From Lepisosteus oculatus (Eukaryota > Chordata > Actinopteri > Semionotiformes > Lepisosteidae), in the NCBI RefSeq assembly GCF_040954835.1, contig NC_090712.1, positions 8,317,284 to 8,381,283 on the forward strand: a DNA stretch of 64,000 nt, written 5' to 3'. Shown piece after piece: positions 53,201 through 60,500 of this stretch (position 1 is its first letter; every line of letters begins with the position of its first letter). The notes beneath the pieces are model-generated. The model saw nothing but the letters and a program-made list of their open reading frames with translations. It did not search any database and was not told where the DNA came from. Made by a program: the position numbers and the translations under genes.

Positions 53201-53971
53201 CTTTTTTATAATTTTTGTATAACTTTTTATTATCCATTACTTCAAGTTGAGTTGATAACCTTGTCACTTTTGAGGAATCGCAGCCTTAGAAACACTTATT
53301 ACAATATATTTATTGATATACTGTATACAACATATTTTGTAGGAATGTGAAGTGTTACTTAGCTCTGAGTTAACTATGTCACTCTGCGGAGCACTATCAC
53401 AACATTGCAATGATGGTTTAATGATGAAGCAGTCTAAAAAGGTTTCAACCACTGCATAAAACTCACCTTTTTGTGCTACCACAGCAAAATTCCTTCTGAT
53501 GGCAAGCTGATGCTAACCATTACCACTGACGCCTGTGAGGGGAAGGACAACTTCGTCCGCTACCTGGAGCATGTCCAGGCAGTGATCACGGTCAACTCCT
53601 CCCGAAGGGGGGATCTGAACATCAACATGACCTCACCCATGGGCACCAAGTCCATCCTGCTGAGCAGGCGCCCCCGGGATGACGACTCCAAGGTGGGCTT
53701 CGACAAGTGGCCTTTCATGACGACGCACACGTGGGGAGAGGACCCCAGGGGGACCTGGGTGCTGGAGGTCGGTTTCACAGGAGCTGTCCCACAGAAGGGC
53801 GTGCTTAAGGAATGGACTCTGATGCTTCATGGGACACAAAGTGCTCCTTATATAGACCAAATTGTGAGAGATTACCAGTCCAAACTGGCCATGTCCAAAA
53901 AGGAGGAGCTGGAGGAGGAACTAGATGAGGCTGTGGAGAGAAGTCTGAAGAGTTTGCTGAGCAAAAACTAG
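8091..53971 (+). CDS. PCSK2: Prohormone convertase 2 (PC2), complete 12-exon gene
   Basis: Calcium-dependent subtilisin-like (kexin family) endoprotease that cleaves prohormones and proneuropeptides after paired basic residues in dense-core granules, with 7B2 (SCG5) as its known chaperone. CDS join: 8091-8276, 12196-12300, 22041-22154, 22852-22960, 23359-23396, 30511-30587, 32770-32858, 34068-34243, 41774-41989, 43838-43938, 46782-47009, 53485-53971. Every junction uses GT/AG and keeps frame. The product is 641 aa; human PC2 is 638. Seen in the translation: signal peptide (about 1-25); propeptide with an internal RRRR (81-84) and primary RMKR cleavage site (109-112); catalytic domain with Asp170, His211, Asp313 and Ser387; P domain with RGD at 521-523; acidic amphipathic C-terminal helix ending LLSKN. 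Residue by residue it is very close to human PC2, so identity is secure. It faces BFSP1 tail to tail. Confidence 0.97.
8277..12195 (+). other. PCSK2: PCSK2 intron 1
   Basis: About 3.9 kb intron. It contains a dispersed repeat at about 10342-10440 (listed separately) and otherwise AT-rich sequence in which I see no other feature. Confidence 0.85.
10342..10440 (-). repeat. Dispersed repeat terminus (class uncertain, possibly Penelope-like)
   Basis: On the - strand this reads as a CCTGAAGAAGGCTCCACGGC block, then a GAAATGTTGTG block, a polypurine/pyrimidine stretch, and CAGCATGGAATAAACC. I remember this arrangement (an 'AAGAAGGCTCCACGGC..GAAACGTTGTG' box followed by 'GGAATAAACC') as the end of an interspersed repeat common in fish genomes. 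I cannot assign the superfamily with certainty. It is a fragment without coding sequence. Confidence 0.45.
12196..12300 (+). CDS. PCSK2: PCSK2 exon 2 (propeptide)
   Basis: Thirty-five codons, phase 0 at both ends. Acceptor TTCTTCACAG, donor GTAAGT. It encodes propeptide residues 63-97, including the conserved GLFHFYHN block and the basic cluster RRRR (81-84), the internal propeptide cleavage region (KAKRRR in human). Confidence 0.95.
15875..16000 (+). repeat. CR1/L2-like LINE relic (extreme C-terminus of ORF2)
   Basis: In one + frame the translation contains [20 protein letters not shown], which fits the 'R..VWN.LP..VVEADS..SFK.RLD' signature seen at the C-terminal end of many CR1/L2-type LINE pol proteins. 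The frame stops soon after and no intact ORF surrounds it, so this is a decayed fragment. Confidence 0.6.
20590..20745 (-). repeat. CR1/L2-like LINE reverse-transcriptase fragment
   Basis: The - strand translation includes [20 protein letters not shown] followed by [15 protein letters not shown], which matches the 'QHGFRKGRSCLTNLL.F.E...' region of LINE reverse transcriptases (between RT motifs 2 and 3). It is a fragment only, and no flanking RT motif survives intact. Confidence 0.6.
20887..20950 (+). repeat. Unidentified dispersed repeat, copy 1
   Basis: Shares GTGACTTGCC, a GGAAT box, a GATAxGC box and CTCAACCCCCCT, in the same order and similar spacing, with 54794-54862. The rest has diverged. 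I do not know the family. Confidence 0.55.
22041..22154 (+). CDS. PCSK2: PCSK2 exon 3 (prodomain cleavage site)
   Basis: Thirty-eight codons, phase 0 at both ends. Acceptor TATCTCTCAG, donor GTAAGC. It carries the autocatalytic maturation site [10 protein letters not shown]. The human site is RKKR and here it is RMKR (109-112), keeping Arg at P4 and Lys-Arg at P2-P1. The mature enzyme would start at Gly113. Confidence 0.96.
22852..22960 (+). CDS. PCSK2: PCSK2 exon 4 (catalytic Asp)
   Basis: 109 nt, ending in phase 1. Acceptor CTGATTAG, donor GTAAGC. Encodes [20 protein letters not shown] and then the subtilase Asp motif IAIMDDG. Catalytic Asp170 corresponds to human Asp167. Confidence 0.96.
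23359..23396 (+). CDS. PCSK2: PCSK2 exon 5 (38-nt micro-sized exon)
   Basis: A very short exon completing [13 protein letters not shown]. Acceptor TGTCACAG, donor GTAAGT. The sequence and both phases match PC2 exactly. It is too short for simple ORF searches. Confidence 0.95.
23815..24110 (-). repeat. SINE body related to the 5S-derived SINE at 34.4-34.8 kb (headless)
   Basis: Shares with 34390-34740, in the same order, a GATTCCAAAG/GATCCCAAAG box, an ATTTAGCCAGGA box, an ATTCTTAT block, CATGGGATCT and an AATGTCTCAT/CATCTCAT block. These boxes belong to a SINE body I recognise from fish genomes. The 5S-like head seen in the other copy is absent, as expected for a 5'-truncated copy on the - strand. 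Confidence 0.55.
24215..24490 (+). repeat. SINE-like repeat with tRNA-type B box
   Basis: A GC-richer island with GGTGCAATCCC (24260-24270), resembling a polymerase III B box. It is followed by a body with the boxes GAGTACTGGGGGTTAATCC and AGGCCGGCCGG, which I associate with a fish SINE body. The A box is not clear. There is no protein coding potential; the short open frames here are incidental. Confidence 0.4.
24656..24951. mobile_element. Candidate hAT-like non-autonomous DNA transposon (MITE)
   Basis: The left end CAGGGGTGGTCAATCCTGG has an imperfect inverted counterpart on the right (reverse complement CAAAGATGACCAACACTAAT then CCTGGAG). The element is about 300 bp and non-coding. The CAGGGGT-type end resembles hAT termini. 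No clear 8-bp target duplication is visible, so this is a degraded copy or the edges are off. Confidence 0.35.
28990..29140. mobile_element. Possible second hAT-like MITE relic
   Basis: The left side CAGTGGTCCTCAGG and right side CTCTCCAGGACAAGGAGTGA (whose reverse complement gives TCACTCCTTGTCCTGGAGAG) look like divergent inverted ends. The spacing is about 150 bp. This is weak and based only on eye alignment. Confidence 0.25.
29943..30110 (+). repeat. tRNA-derived SINE relic
   Basis: The head reads GTAGTAGTTAGGGCTCTGG (A-box region), then AGGTCGTGGGTGCAAATGTC (B-box region), followed by a body starting CAGCTGTTGTACCCTTGAGC. This is the typical layout of a tRNA-headed fish SINE with the 'TTGTACCCTTGAGCAAGGTACTT' body. 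The B box is degraded and the copy is old. Confidence 0.7.
30511..30587 (+). CDS. PCSK2: PCSK2 exon 6
   Basis: 77 nt, encoding [20 protein letters not shown] then DDWFN. Acceptor CTCATTTCAG, donor GTATTT. The segment is essentially invariant among PC2 proteins and leads into the catalytic His. It ends with AG of a Ser codon completed in exon 7. Confidence 0.96.
30588..32769 (+). other. PCSK2: PCSK2 intron 6
   Basis: About 2.2 kb of AT-rich sequence in which I recognise no other feature. Confidence 0.8.
32770..32858 (+). CDS. PCSK2: PCSK2 exon 7 (catalytic His)
   Basis: 89 nt with split codons at both ends. Acceptor GTTGTGCAG, donor GTAGGC. Encodes the subtilase His motif [17 protein letters not shown] and on to SKVA. 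Catalytic His211 corresponds to human His208. Confidence 0.96.
32859..34067 (+). other. PCSK2: PCSK2 intron 7, containing a local duplication
   Basis: About 1.2 kb. It holds two diverged direct copies of a roughly 120-bp AT-rich segment (32970-33090 and 33541-33656). Nothing else recognised. Confidence 0.7.
32970..33656 (+). repeat. Pair of direct repeats about 560 bp apart
   Basis: Copy 1 (32970-33090) and copy 2 (33541-33656) share ATAAAATATTTTGATCAAAG, ATTCTGTTCCCTCTATAGTG, AAAAAAGCAATTAATC and TTAGGATG, in order. A few substitutions and a short insertion in copy 1 separate them. This is a local duplication inside an intron, of unknown function. Confidence 0.8.
34068..34243 (+). CDS. PCSK2: PCSK2 exon 8
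   Basis: 176 nt encoding [20 protein letters not shown] through MADGVNK. Acceptor TTTTTCCAG. The donor is AAG/GTTATC, a GT donor with weak match to GTRAGT. Reading through gives a stop at about 34334-34336. The protein boundary (GVNK then GR.GKG in exon 9) matches PC2 exactly, so the junction is well supported despite the weak donor. Confidence 0.94.
34390..34830 (-). repeat. SINE with 5S-rRNA-derived head (SINE3 type)
   Basis: On the - strand the element begins (about 34825 downward) with sequence matching 5S rRNA: a GCCTGATCTTGTCAGATC block, AGAAGCTATGCA (5S box A region, AGCTAAGCAGGG), and GGGATGGGAGGCC (5S GGATGGGAGACCGCC, intermediate element/box C). A body follows with CATGGGATCT and GATTTAGCCAGGA-type boxes toward 34390. 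Vertebrate SINE3-type elements are known to carry 5S heads and use its internal polymerase III promoter. This copy is diverged and probably inactive. Confidence 0.75.
36812..37471. repeat. C/T-rich segment with LTR-like features flanking the LTR insertion
   Basis: Starts near TGTCACGATCG (36814) and has a TATA-like CCTATAAAAGCC (36904-36915), both reminiscent of LTR promoters. It is immediately interrupted by the LTR element at 37472. I cannot find the matching far end, so this is only a suggestion of an older host repeat. The short open frames here have no recognisable protein similarity. Confidence 0.25.
37472..37791 (+). repeat. 5' LTR
   Basis: 320 bp, TGTCACGCC to CCGTGACA. Relative to the 3' LTR it carries 24 extra bases (about 37486-37509), bounded by CTCTG on both sides. 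This suggests deletion in the 3' copy by slippage between short direct repeats, or duplication in this copy. Confidence 0.9.
37877..38362 (+). repeat. Internal tandem array (about 3.5-4 units of ~120 bp) in the LTR element
   Basis: Successive units begin near 37877, 38020, 38139 and 38260. Each contains TGCTGGATATCACTCC-like, CTGTGAGCGGGTC-like, CTGGCTTTCCTCGGGT-like and CCGATATCAG-like blocks. The first unit is longer and most diverged. The array fills about half of the internal region and is non-coding. Confidence 0.85.
38762..38779 (+). other. Polypurine tract
   Basis: Fourteen G, then A and GGG, directly upstream of the 3' LTR (three bases TAC remain between). This is the expected plus-strand priming site of a reverse-transcribing element. 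Confidence 0.75.
38783..39078 (+). repeat. 3' LTR
   Basis: 296 bp copy of the 5' LTR lacking the 24-bp block. It ends CTGTGACA and is followed by the CATTG duplication. Confidence 0.9.
41774..41989 (+). CDS. PCSK2: PCSK2 exon 9 (oxyanion-hole Asp)
   Basis: Seventy-two codons, phase 0 at both ends. Acceptor TATCTCTCGCAG, donor GTAGGT. Begins [20 protein letters not shown]. Where other convertases have Asn in the oxyanion hole, this has Asp (Asp313, human Asp310), a diagnostic PC2 feature. Ends [12 protein letters not shown]. Confidence 0.96.
41990..43837 (+). other. PCSK2: PCSK2 intron 9
   Basis: About 1.85 kb. Contains the - strand LINE relic at 42575-42845. Nothing else recognised. Confidence 0.8.
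42575..42845 (-). repeat. CR1/L2-like LINE reverse-transcriptase C-terminal fragment
   Basis: The - strand frame reads [16 protein letters not shown], later [20 protein letters not shown] and [11 protein letters not shown]. These match 'VRPHLEYC.Q.WSP...' and 'R.T..I.GL..LSY..RLK.L.LFSLE.RRL' of CR1/L2-type LINE polymerases. Frameshifts interrupt it. The + strand fragment at 59700-60260 covers the same part of the same kind of element. Confidence 0.75.
43838..43938 (+). CDS. PCSK2: PCSK2 exon 10 (catalytic Ser)
   Basis: 101 nt. Acceptor TGTTACAG, donor GTATGA. Encodes [20 protein letters not shown], containing the GTSAAAP nucleophile motif (Ser387, human Ser384), and ends LALEA plus two bases of the next Asn. 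NCT (378-380) is a conserved N-glycosylation sequon. Confidence 0.96.
43939..46781 (+). other. PCSK2: PCSK2 intron 10
   Basis: About 2.8 kb. A 17-bp unit AGTCACTCCAGTAATAG is tandemly doubled near 44612-44646. The 45850-46200 stretch is C/T-rich with no recognisable coding content. Otherwise AT-rich with nothing recognised. Confidence 0.75.
46782..47009 (+). CDS. PCSK2: PCSK2 exon 11
   Basis: 228 nt. Acceptor GCATTTCCAG, donor GTAAGT. Encodes [20 protein letters not shown] through [10 protein letters not shown], the end of the catalytic domain and start of the P domain. Human PC2 has NLGLTWRD here; the PNLT variant creates an extra NLT sequon at Asn406. Confidence 0.96.
49130..49440. repeat. 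Dispersed repeat of fish type, class uncertain
   Basis: Opens with CAGAATCAGAATTGCTTTGT, then CAGGTGCCAGGCGGTTTGCG and GATGGACCTGTAG, and closes with ACAGATGGTGTCCGTGATG and CAATCTTTTCTGCTC. I recognise these boxes as a high-copy fish repeat. I cannot say which transposon class, and I see no intact coding region. Confidence 0.5.
51292..51766 (-). mobile_element. Solo LTR with 5-bp target duplication
   Basis: 475 bp starting TGTCAGGGAACC and ending GGCGTGACA, flanked by GCATG on both sides (51287-51291 and 51767-51771). TG...CA ends plus a perfect 5-bp duplication fit an LTR left by recombination. On the - strand it starts TGTCACGCCCC, like the LTRs at 37472, which is why I favour - orientation. 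No second LTR or internal region is nearby. It is a different LTR family or a distant relative. Open frames within it have no recognisable similarity. Confidence 0.75.
53485..53971 (+). CDS. PCSK2: PCSK2 exon 12 (P domain, C-terminal sorting helix, stop)
   Basis: 487 nt ending at TAG (53969-53971). Acceptor GCTACCACAG. It encodes most of the P domain: LTTDACEG-like start (here [20 protein letters not shown]), RGD (521-523), sequons NSS (517) and NMT (527), the GEDPRGTW block, and the acidic C-terminal helix with [15 protein letters not shown]. It is much richer in G+C than the rest of the gene. The helix is the region known to direct PC2 to regulated secretory granules. Confidence 0.97.
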
Positions 53972-54424
53972 CCCTCCTGTCCTCTGCATGTCAGTCTTCT
54001 CTTTCCTAAGTTCCCACACCAGTGTATACCCAATTTCTGATATCCTTTATGTGTTTATTAGCCCTTATTTAATGAATGTTTCTTGTAACCAGATTAATAC
54101 AAATTGTAATTTCCAAAAACCTATGGTCAGATAAAAGAAAAAAATACTTTTCTCTTGGTTCTGTTTATTTTTACTTTACACTATACAGTATACAGCTCTC
54201 TGTTATGTTGTTGCTCCACTAAGACCTCTGTACAGTTTGTGACTGTAAATGATTTTCTGTGTCATTCTACTTAAAGTTTAATATCTTGCAAACAGAGCAG
54301 TGACATTTTTTTTCCGTTATATTTTTGTGATAAATATTGTTTATATAAAAATGGAAAGAAATGTGTGATCAATTTTGCAGCTTGTCGTTTTCAAACGTAT
54401 TTCCTAACCTTCCTAGCAGAAAAG

Positions 54425-54430
54425 AATAAA
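54425..54430 (+). terminator. PCSK2: Candidate PCSK2 polyadenylation signal
   Basis: AATAAA about 450 nt after the stop codon. Other AATAAA words occur further right (for example near 55205), so the true 3' end may be later. Confidence 0.4.
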
Positions 54431-54793
54431 TTTGATAAACTGTTTGCAGAGACACTGGAATAATTAAAACATAATCTGTGTAAAGACATTACTTTCTGAA
54501 AAATAATCTTCTCTTTTTCACTTCTAAAGTAATAGATTGTACACGCTTCATCTTAGAAATCATAAAATTAAAACACAAAGTGTTCCATAGGTATACCTCG
54601 TAAATCAGAATACAAATCATAGCATGACTTAAAAAGTTCGAAACAAAGAATTCAGTAAGTCAGAGACAATGACTCTCTGCACACTGCGCAGATCAACAAT
54701 TACTTTTCAGTTCTGCTTTGATTATTGTCAATTCACTATTTCAGTTAGATCCTAAAGAATGCGATTGAGTGTAGAAAAGTTTATAGAGAATTC

Positions 54794-54862
54794 GGTGTGA
54801 CTTGCCTACTGTATGTGGAGGAATGGATCCTAGCCCGGAAGATAGGCTACTCAACCCCCCTA
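54794..54862 (+). repeat. Unidentified dispersed repeat, copy 2
   Basis: Carries the same ordered boxes as 20887-20950: GTGACTTGCC, GGAAT, GATAGGC, CTCAACCCCCCT. Same orientation. Family unknown. Confidence 0.55.
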
Positions 54863-56341
54863 GATTAGATATTAGTTGATATCTAATTAATTGTGATCAA
54901 GAAGAGAAAGAAGAGAAAACTCCTGCAATTTGTATGATTAATTAATTTAGTATTAATTACAAAATGACCTGGTAACTAGTTTTGGATTGCCTTGGTATGG
55001 ATTTTTATAGGCCATAAAAAAGATTGTAAAGCAGTCATCAAAAAAGTGAAGCAGTCAGTTTACTAATCAGTGAACAATTTCAGCTATTGTTTTCAAATGA
55101 CGTTCAACACTTAACATAATTGTTGTGGTGCATGCCGATACTCATATCTTGTTTTAATATTTTAAACAAGATACTTGCATAGTTAAATAGTAAACATACA
55201 ACAAATAAACAAAAAAACCTATTCTTTTTATTTTTGGAACGTGCGTAAACTAGTTCTTAGTGTGACTTTACCCTTTTTAAAAAAATAAAAACAATCTAAA
55301 GGTTAAAGCTCCAAACAAAATATATTTAGGTGTTTAATGTCATTTCAGTCCTTTGTTTAGCCATTGGTATGATATTCATTATATTAACTTATAAGTGTTC
55401 CTGCATAGCAATTATATATGTGAGCCTGTTCTTTAATTCTGTGCCCAACCCCTTGTCTAGAGACTCAAACAATGGATATACCTATGGCGTGTACTGTAGT
55501 CTTATTTAACTAAGTCTTGTTAAGGTGCAATGTCTGAACAAAACATGTAGAATAAACTGTAGTAACATTACTGCCGCATTCAAGGAAGAATGAAGTAAAC
55601 CTGTTACTGTAGCCTTTCTTATGAAGGTAAAGTTTTATCTTATCAATAAATTGCTTTATTCCAGCATCATAACAAAGTGAAACTGAAACAATATGAATTA
55701 TTTCTGCATTATCATAAAAACGTATTCCTGTAACTTTCTTAGAACTGAACACTTGAGACACAGTATTCATCAATATAATGAAGGGCAGAATGAACACACT
55801 ACAGTTCCCTGCAATCAAAACAAACTGTGCTGCTTAATGCCAATCATGTGATTACCAGAACAGCATTTACAAGTAGCCAAGGGGTTATTTTTACTGTGAA
55901 ATGTATGTTTAAACAGAAATGTACTGCACAGTGCTCCCAGCTGCCAGTATAAAATTGGTGGAATTTTTTAAGATTTGTTTTTTTTTTATGCTCGTAAAAA
56001 ATATCTGCCGTTTTTTTATTTAATAAGATTAAAAATGTTACAGTGTCTTCAATATATTCCAAGACAGAACTTTAAATTGCAGAGCTGTGCCGTACAATTT
56101 TGTTGATGAATCAAGAAGTTTCTATTTACCAGAAGAAGCAAATGACCTTAAATCAAATCAAAATGTTAAGGTGTAATATAAGATTTAAGTCTGCAAAACT
56201 AAGATCAATAAACAGGAGTATTTGTTTTAGCATGCAGACTTTATAATTATCGTCACAGGTATAATTACAAACAAAATATAGTTTAAATGAAAGAAGGAAG
56301 AGAGAGTCAAACAGAAAGCAGTATTTTTGAAAGGAGCATTT

Positions 56342-56347
56342 TTTATT
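56342..56347 (-). terminator. BFSP1: Candidate BFSP1 polyadenylation signal
   Basis: AATAAA on the - strand about 250 nt beyond the BFSP1 stop. Two more lie closer, at 56397-56402 and 56456-56461. I cannot choose among them without transcript data. Confidence 0.4.
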
Positions 56348-56598
56348 GAAGTATTTCTTCCACAGCAAAAATTGTTGTTACCAATTATGCTAAAAATTTA
56401 TTACGTTGTAGATGGTCATCTCACTCTTTCAATTTATGGCATCCTTGGGGCAGCATTTATTATTGGGAACACACATCTTTTTGTTTGTTTTTTTTCTTTC
56501 CCAGGTTTTCAGACATTAAAGGCTAAATGCTTCAATGTAAATTTCAACAGCATCATAATTCTCAGCTAATCACCGCTTGCACAAAACTAGCTGGGGCA

Positions 56599-57563
56599 CT
56601 AAGAGCCTTTGTCACCGTGTTTCTTCTTGCTGGTCTTTTCGATCATGGTTTCCACAATCATGGACGTTTCCTCGTACTCCTGGACTCTGTCATCATCTGT
56701 GAACTTTTCCACAGACTCCACCACCTCCACCTTCTCGTAGCTCATGGAATCAGCTGGAAGGTTGGTTCTGGGGGCTGGCATAGGCGCGGAGCCTCTTCGG
56801 CAGGTGTCTTCCATGTTTTTGTCTTTGTTCCTCTTGGGGCCAATTCCAGGAGAGCAGGGATCTCTAGGGGGCATGCTGGGTTCTGGGTAGGGCCCTGCTG
56901 ATGGACTGGGCTCCACTGGTGTTGTGTCTTTTCCGCCTGCTGGTTGGGGCTGTTCTCCATTGCCTCCCATCTCACCGTTATTACCCTGTTTGCTCTTTGC
57001 TTTGCCCATGTCCTCTCCTTCTTTGCCCCGGTCTCCCCCACCCTCTCCGTTTTTAAGTGGCATTGGCAGAGAAGGTGTAGTGGGTGAGCCATCACCCCCA
57101 CCCCTATACAGATCATCCGGGGGCATCACGTCATCCCTGATGGTGACAATCACATGGCCAGCAGAAGGAGATGAGGAGCAGAAGAAGGGGTCCACATAGC
57201 TTGCCTCACCACTCACCAGCACATAGCGCCCCTTGGTGTAGAAGTCCGCGATTGGCTCAGGTTTCTTGTGTTTCCTCATCCGCTCCCTCACAATGTTGCA
57301 CAGCGTGTCAAACGCTTTACTTATTTGGGCACCATCTGGGACGTCTTCAGGAGATACATCCTGATATGTAAGGGGCTGCTCATCCTTTCTCACCTCCTCC
57401 TCACCCTCTTCCACCTCCTCCTCTCTGGGGTCTTCTGCCTTGTCTTCTGTGGTGCTGTCTGTCACATCTTTCGTGGTGATTTCCTTTTTCTTCAGTGCTT
57501 TTTTGGCAAGGCTCTTCTGTCTGGGTTTAGCACTTGTGATGTCTTGCATAGCCTGAGTGATAT
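56599..57563 (-). CDS. BFSP1: BFSP1 exon 8 (tail domain and stop)
   Basis: 965 nt. Acceptor CTCTGTTAG on the - strand. Begins by completing Asp, then [18 protein letters not shown], matching ALQDITAAKPRQKAL of human filensin. It continues through a Glu-rich stretch, [32 protein letters not shown], a Gly/Pro-rich low-complexity middle, and a conserved end with [13 protein letters not shown] and [18 protein letters not shown]. Its G+C is higher than its surroundings. The long + strand frames opposite it are shadows. Confidence 0.95.
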
Positions 57564-60500
57564 CTAACAGAGTAAACAAAATAACTAAAATCGTGTACTT
57601 TGTACCATATAGTACGTAACCCAAATACTAATCAATAGCATGAAAAACGATATCACAAATAGATTTTTTTCTGCCATTTGCAATTCAAACTCAAATATTA
57701 GATTTGGAAATTTCCACACCAAGAGGTAAATTGCATTTTAAAATTCAGAACATCTATGTAAGAACATCTGCATATTAATTTACAGTACACTGGGTGAAAG
57801 TCCTGCAAGATCCCAAAATGCAAGCTTCATTTACAGTCTGAATGTGCAGTTGTTCTGTTGCACGTGCATTTTCTACAGCAATTTGATCTGAAGGTCTGAC
57901 CTTCATAAAGAACGCTTTTCTTCATAAAGAAATGGAGGACGGCTTTGATAACGTTTATAAAGTTTGACGATACATACTGTACATTCTCACCTAACTTAAT
58001 TTGATACAGATACAGATGTATGAAATGTATTAAACTTATTAACAGCCTCAGGCTGGGTTTCGACCCACAGCTGTTACTAACAAGTCACTGAAAATTTGGA
58101 TCGGTGGTAACTGTGTGCCTAACCCACACAATTCATTCAAGTCAAGTACTGTACAATGCATGGAAGCCCATTCTTACCTTTTCCTCTTCTGGTGACAGCG
58201 AGGGTATGGGTACATCGGTAACTGGTAGTGAATAAGGTAACAGGTGTGCCAATTATAGCTGAATTTAATCTGTCAGGGAGAAAATACAAGAGTTTTTTTC
58301 AAGTATTTTGTACAATAGGCCAGAGGTTCTCAGTCATGGGTCTGCTGATCCAAACACATTCTGTTTTTTTTTTAGCACACAAGGTCTTTCTTTAAATAAA
58401 TCCTCAATTAAATCAGCAAGTTAGTGATTTAGGAGCTTTGCAAGTTTTTATTTTTTTGCTCAAGGGTTGAAGATTTTAAGTGGCTTAAGAAACAATAGTT
58501 AAGAGGCAACGTCCTATTTGTTTAGGAACCAAAAACAAGAAAATAGCTCAAATTAAACCCATTATTAGGTGTATTAAGGGTCCCATTATTTAATCGGGTG
58601 CCCATTCTGTTAGTAATTTTTTGTGTTTTATCTGTAAGCACCACATTAACGTCACATTCCTAAATTAATGACTAATAAGTATTAATACGACTGCAAAATA
58701 AAACAATATAAACTGCCCTGACTTATTTTGGGTGCGTCTTTTGCTTTGCATGCTTTGTCTCAGCCAAGGGTGCTGAGCAACGCAGAGAATCAATGCCACC
58801 TTGTGGCGCAGCACTGTGCAGCACATCCCAGACAGAACTGTTCTAGCGTGGTTACACCACACTTTTGTTTCCCAGAGCTCAACCTCAACACATGCCAGAA
58901 ATAATTTGTACTGAAACACAGATTCCAAAGAGTAATGCCACGGAATGATTAAGTGCCACTTCGGTGCCAAAGCACGAAATAATAGTACTTTTGTGATAAT
59001 GTACTGTACCTGTTGTCTTCGTTTTCAATGATTCTCCTGTATCTATCCAGCTCATTCTCCAATGAAGTCTGGTACATGGCCAAATGGCGACACTCGTTTG
59101 TGTATTTTTCCAAGGTCCTCTCATTCTCCTCTATCTCCTTGCGGAGGGCTTCAATCTGCTCATTGTACAACTGGATCTCATCATCGTAACTCTCCTGGGT
59201 GCTCTTAATGGCCTGCTCCAACACTGACGTCTGAAAAACACCACAGATTAACTTGTTTGTTTGCTCAGCGTATATTCAATAATGCCCTTTTCATTTAAAT
59301 CTGCCACGGCCAGTTTCAACCTTTTGGCACAAAAGTTGCAAATTTTGAACAAACCATTAATGTGTAAATTAAATGTTGTAGGAGCCAATAACTGTGAAAC
59401 AGAGAATTATGAAAGACATATTCCAACTAATGTAAATTAAGAACCTTTCCAGTGACATCTGTTCAGTGTTAAAGTCATGCCTTCTTCTGATATGCAGAAT
59501 TAAGTCATGCGTGTAGTTTTTGATTGGCTTTCAGAACTAAGCAAGAAAATAATCTCTATGGAAATAGGATTCTAGTGGTCAGTAAGAACTGATTTAATGA
59601 TGGCAGGACTTGCTTAACTAAGCTGTCAGATGTCTTTGAATAAGCGACAGCATTAATGGATACAAAGAAAGCATGTGTATGATATGGCAATTTGACACTT
59701 TTCCCCGAAAAAGATCATTTGGGACTACTGCTGCTTCTAAACTATATCAATGAACTAGATCCTGGCATAGTTAGAAAACTAGTTAAATTCACAGATTTTA
59801 TCATCAAATAGGAAGATTAGCAAACACTTGAGAATAAGAAAAGGAAATTCAAAAAGATCAAGGGAGAAGACTGGATGAATATGTGGCAGTATATACTGTA
59901 TTGTATATATGCATGTAGTATATGGATTACATGTATGAAAATATCAATAATATAAAATGAGATTTTATGTACACTAAGTATTAGATTGTAGCAAGTGTAC
60001 ATATGATAAAGACTAAAGCGTTTATGTTGAGTCATTAGTTTAATCTTCTAGACAATCTGGGAAAGAAAAAAGGTAAAAAAATACTATATATAGCATAGTT
60101 AAAAACACAGAATTTTAAAACAAGGCATTTTATATTAAAACTGTACAATACCACTAGTAAGGCCTCATTTAAAAAAAAAACTGTGTACAATTTTTATCAC
60201 CACATATTGCTGTTCTGGAATCATTCCAGAAAAGAGTGACATGGTACATTAAGGTAACTTAATTTGTGACCTATAGAGATAATTAATGATTGAGCCCATA
60301 CTGTAAATAAAAAATGCTTCTAATGTCATAGCAATAGTGCTTCTGTTCATTGTGAGTATTGAAAATACTAAAGTGTAAAGTGTAACCTCGATAATCCTAA
60401 TAAATTTGGCATGTAACTTATAGTCTCCTACACAAAACAGTTGTATGTTCTATTAAGTGGAACTCATGCCAAACTGTAATTATCAAACCCCAGCATGTTG

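Larger units (their letters stand above)
47010..53484 (+). other. PCSK2: PCSK2 intron 11
   Basis: About 6.5 kb. Contains an (AT)n stretch near 48300, a dispersed repeat at 49130-49440, and a solo LTR at 51292-51766. Otherwise nothing recognised. Confidence 0.8.
53972..56598. other. Convergent intergenic interval and the two 3'UTRs
   Basis: Between the PCSK2 stop and the BFSP1 stop. It holds the PCSK2 3'UTR on the left, the BFSP1 3'UTR on the right, and one copy of an unidentified repeat at 54794-54862. No gene is recognised between them. Confidence 0.7.

Noticed and set aside
56527..57567. Several + strand open frames of 66-124 codons opposite the BFSP1 tail
   Set aside because: They are antisense shadows of the well-supported filensin exon 8; their composition follows from its codons.
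58325..58445. AGAGGTTCTCAGTCATGGG segment resembling a hAT-type end in BFSP1 intron 6
   Set aside because: No inverted partner found.
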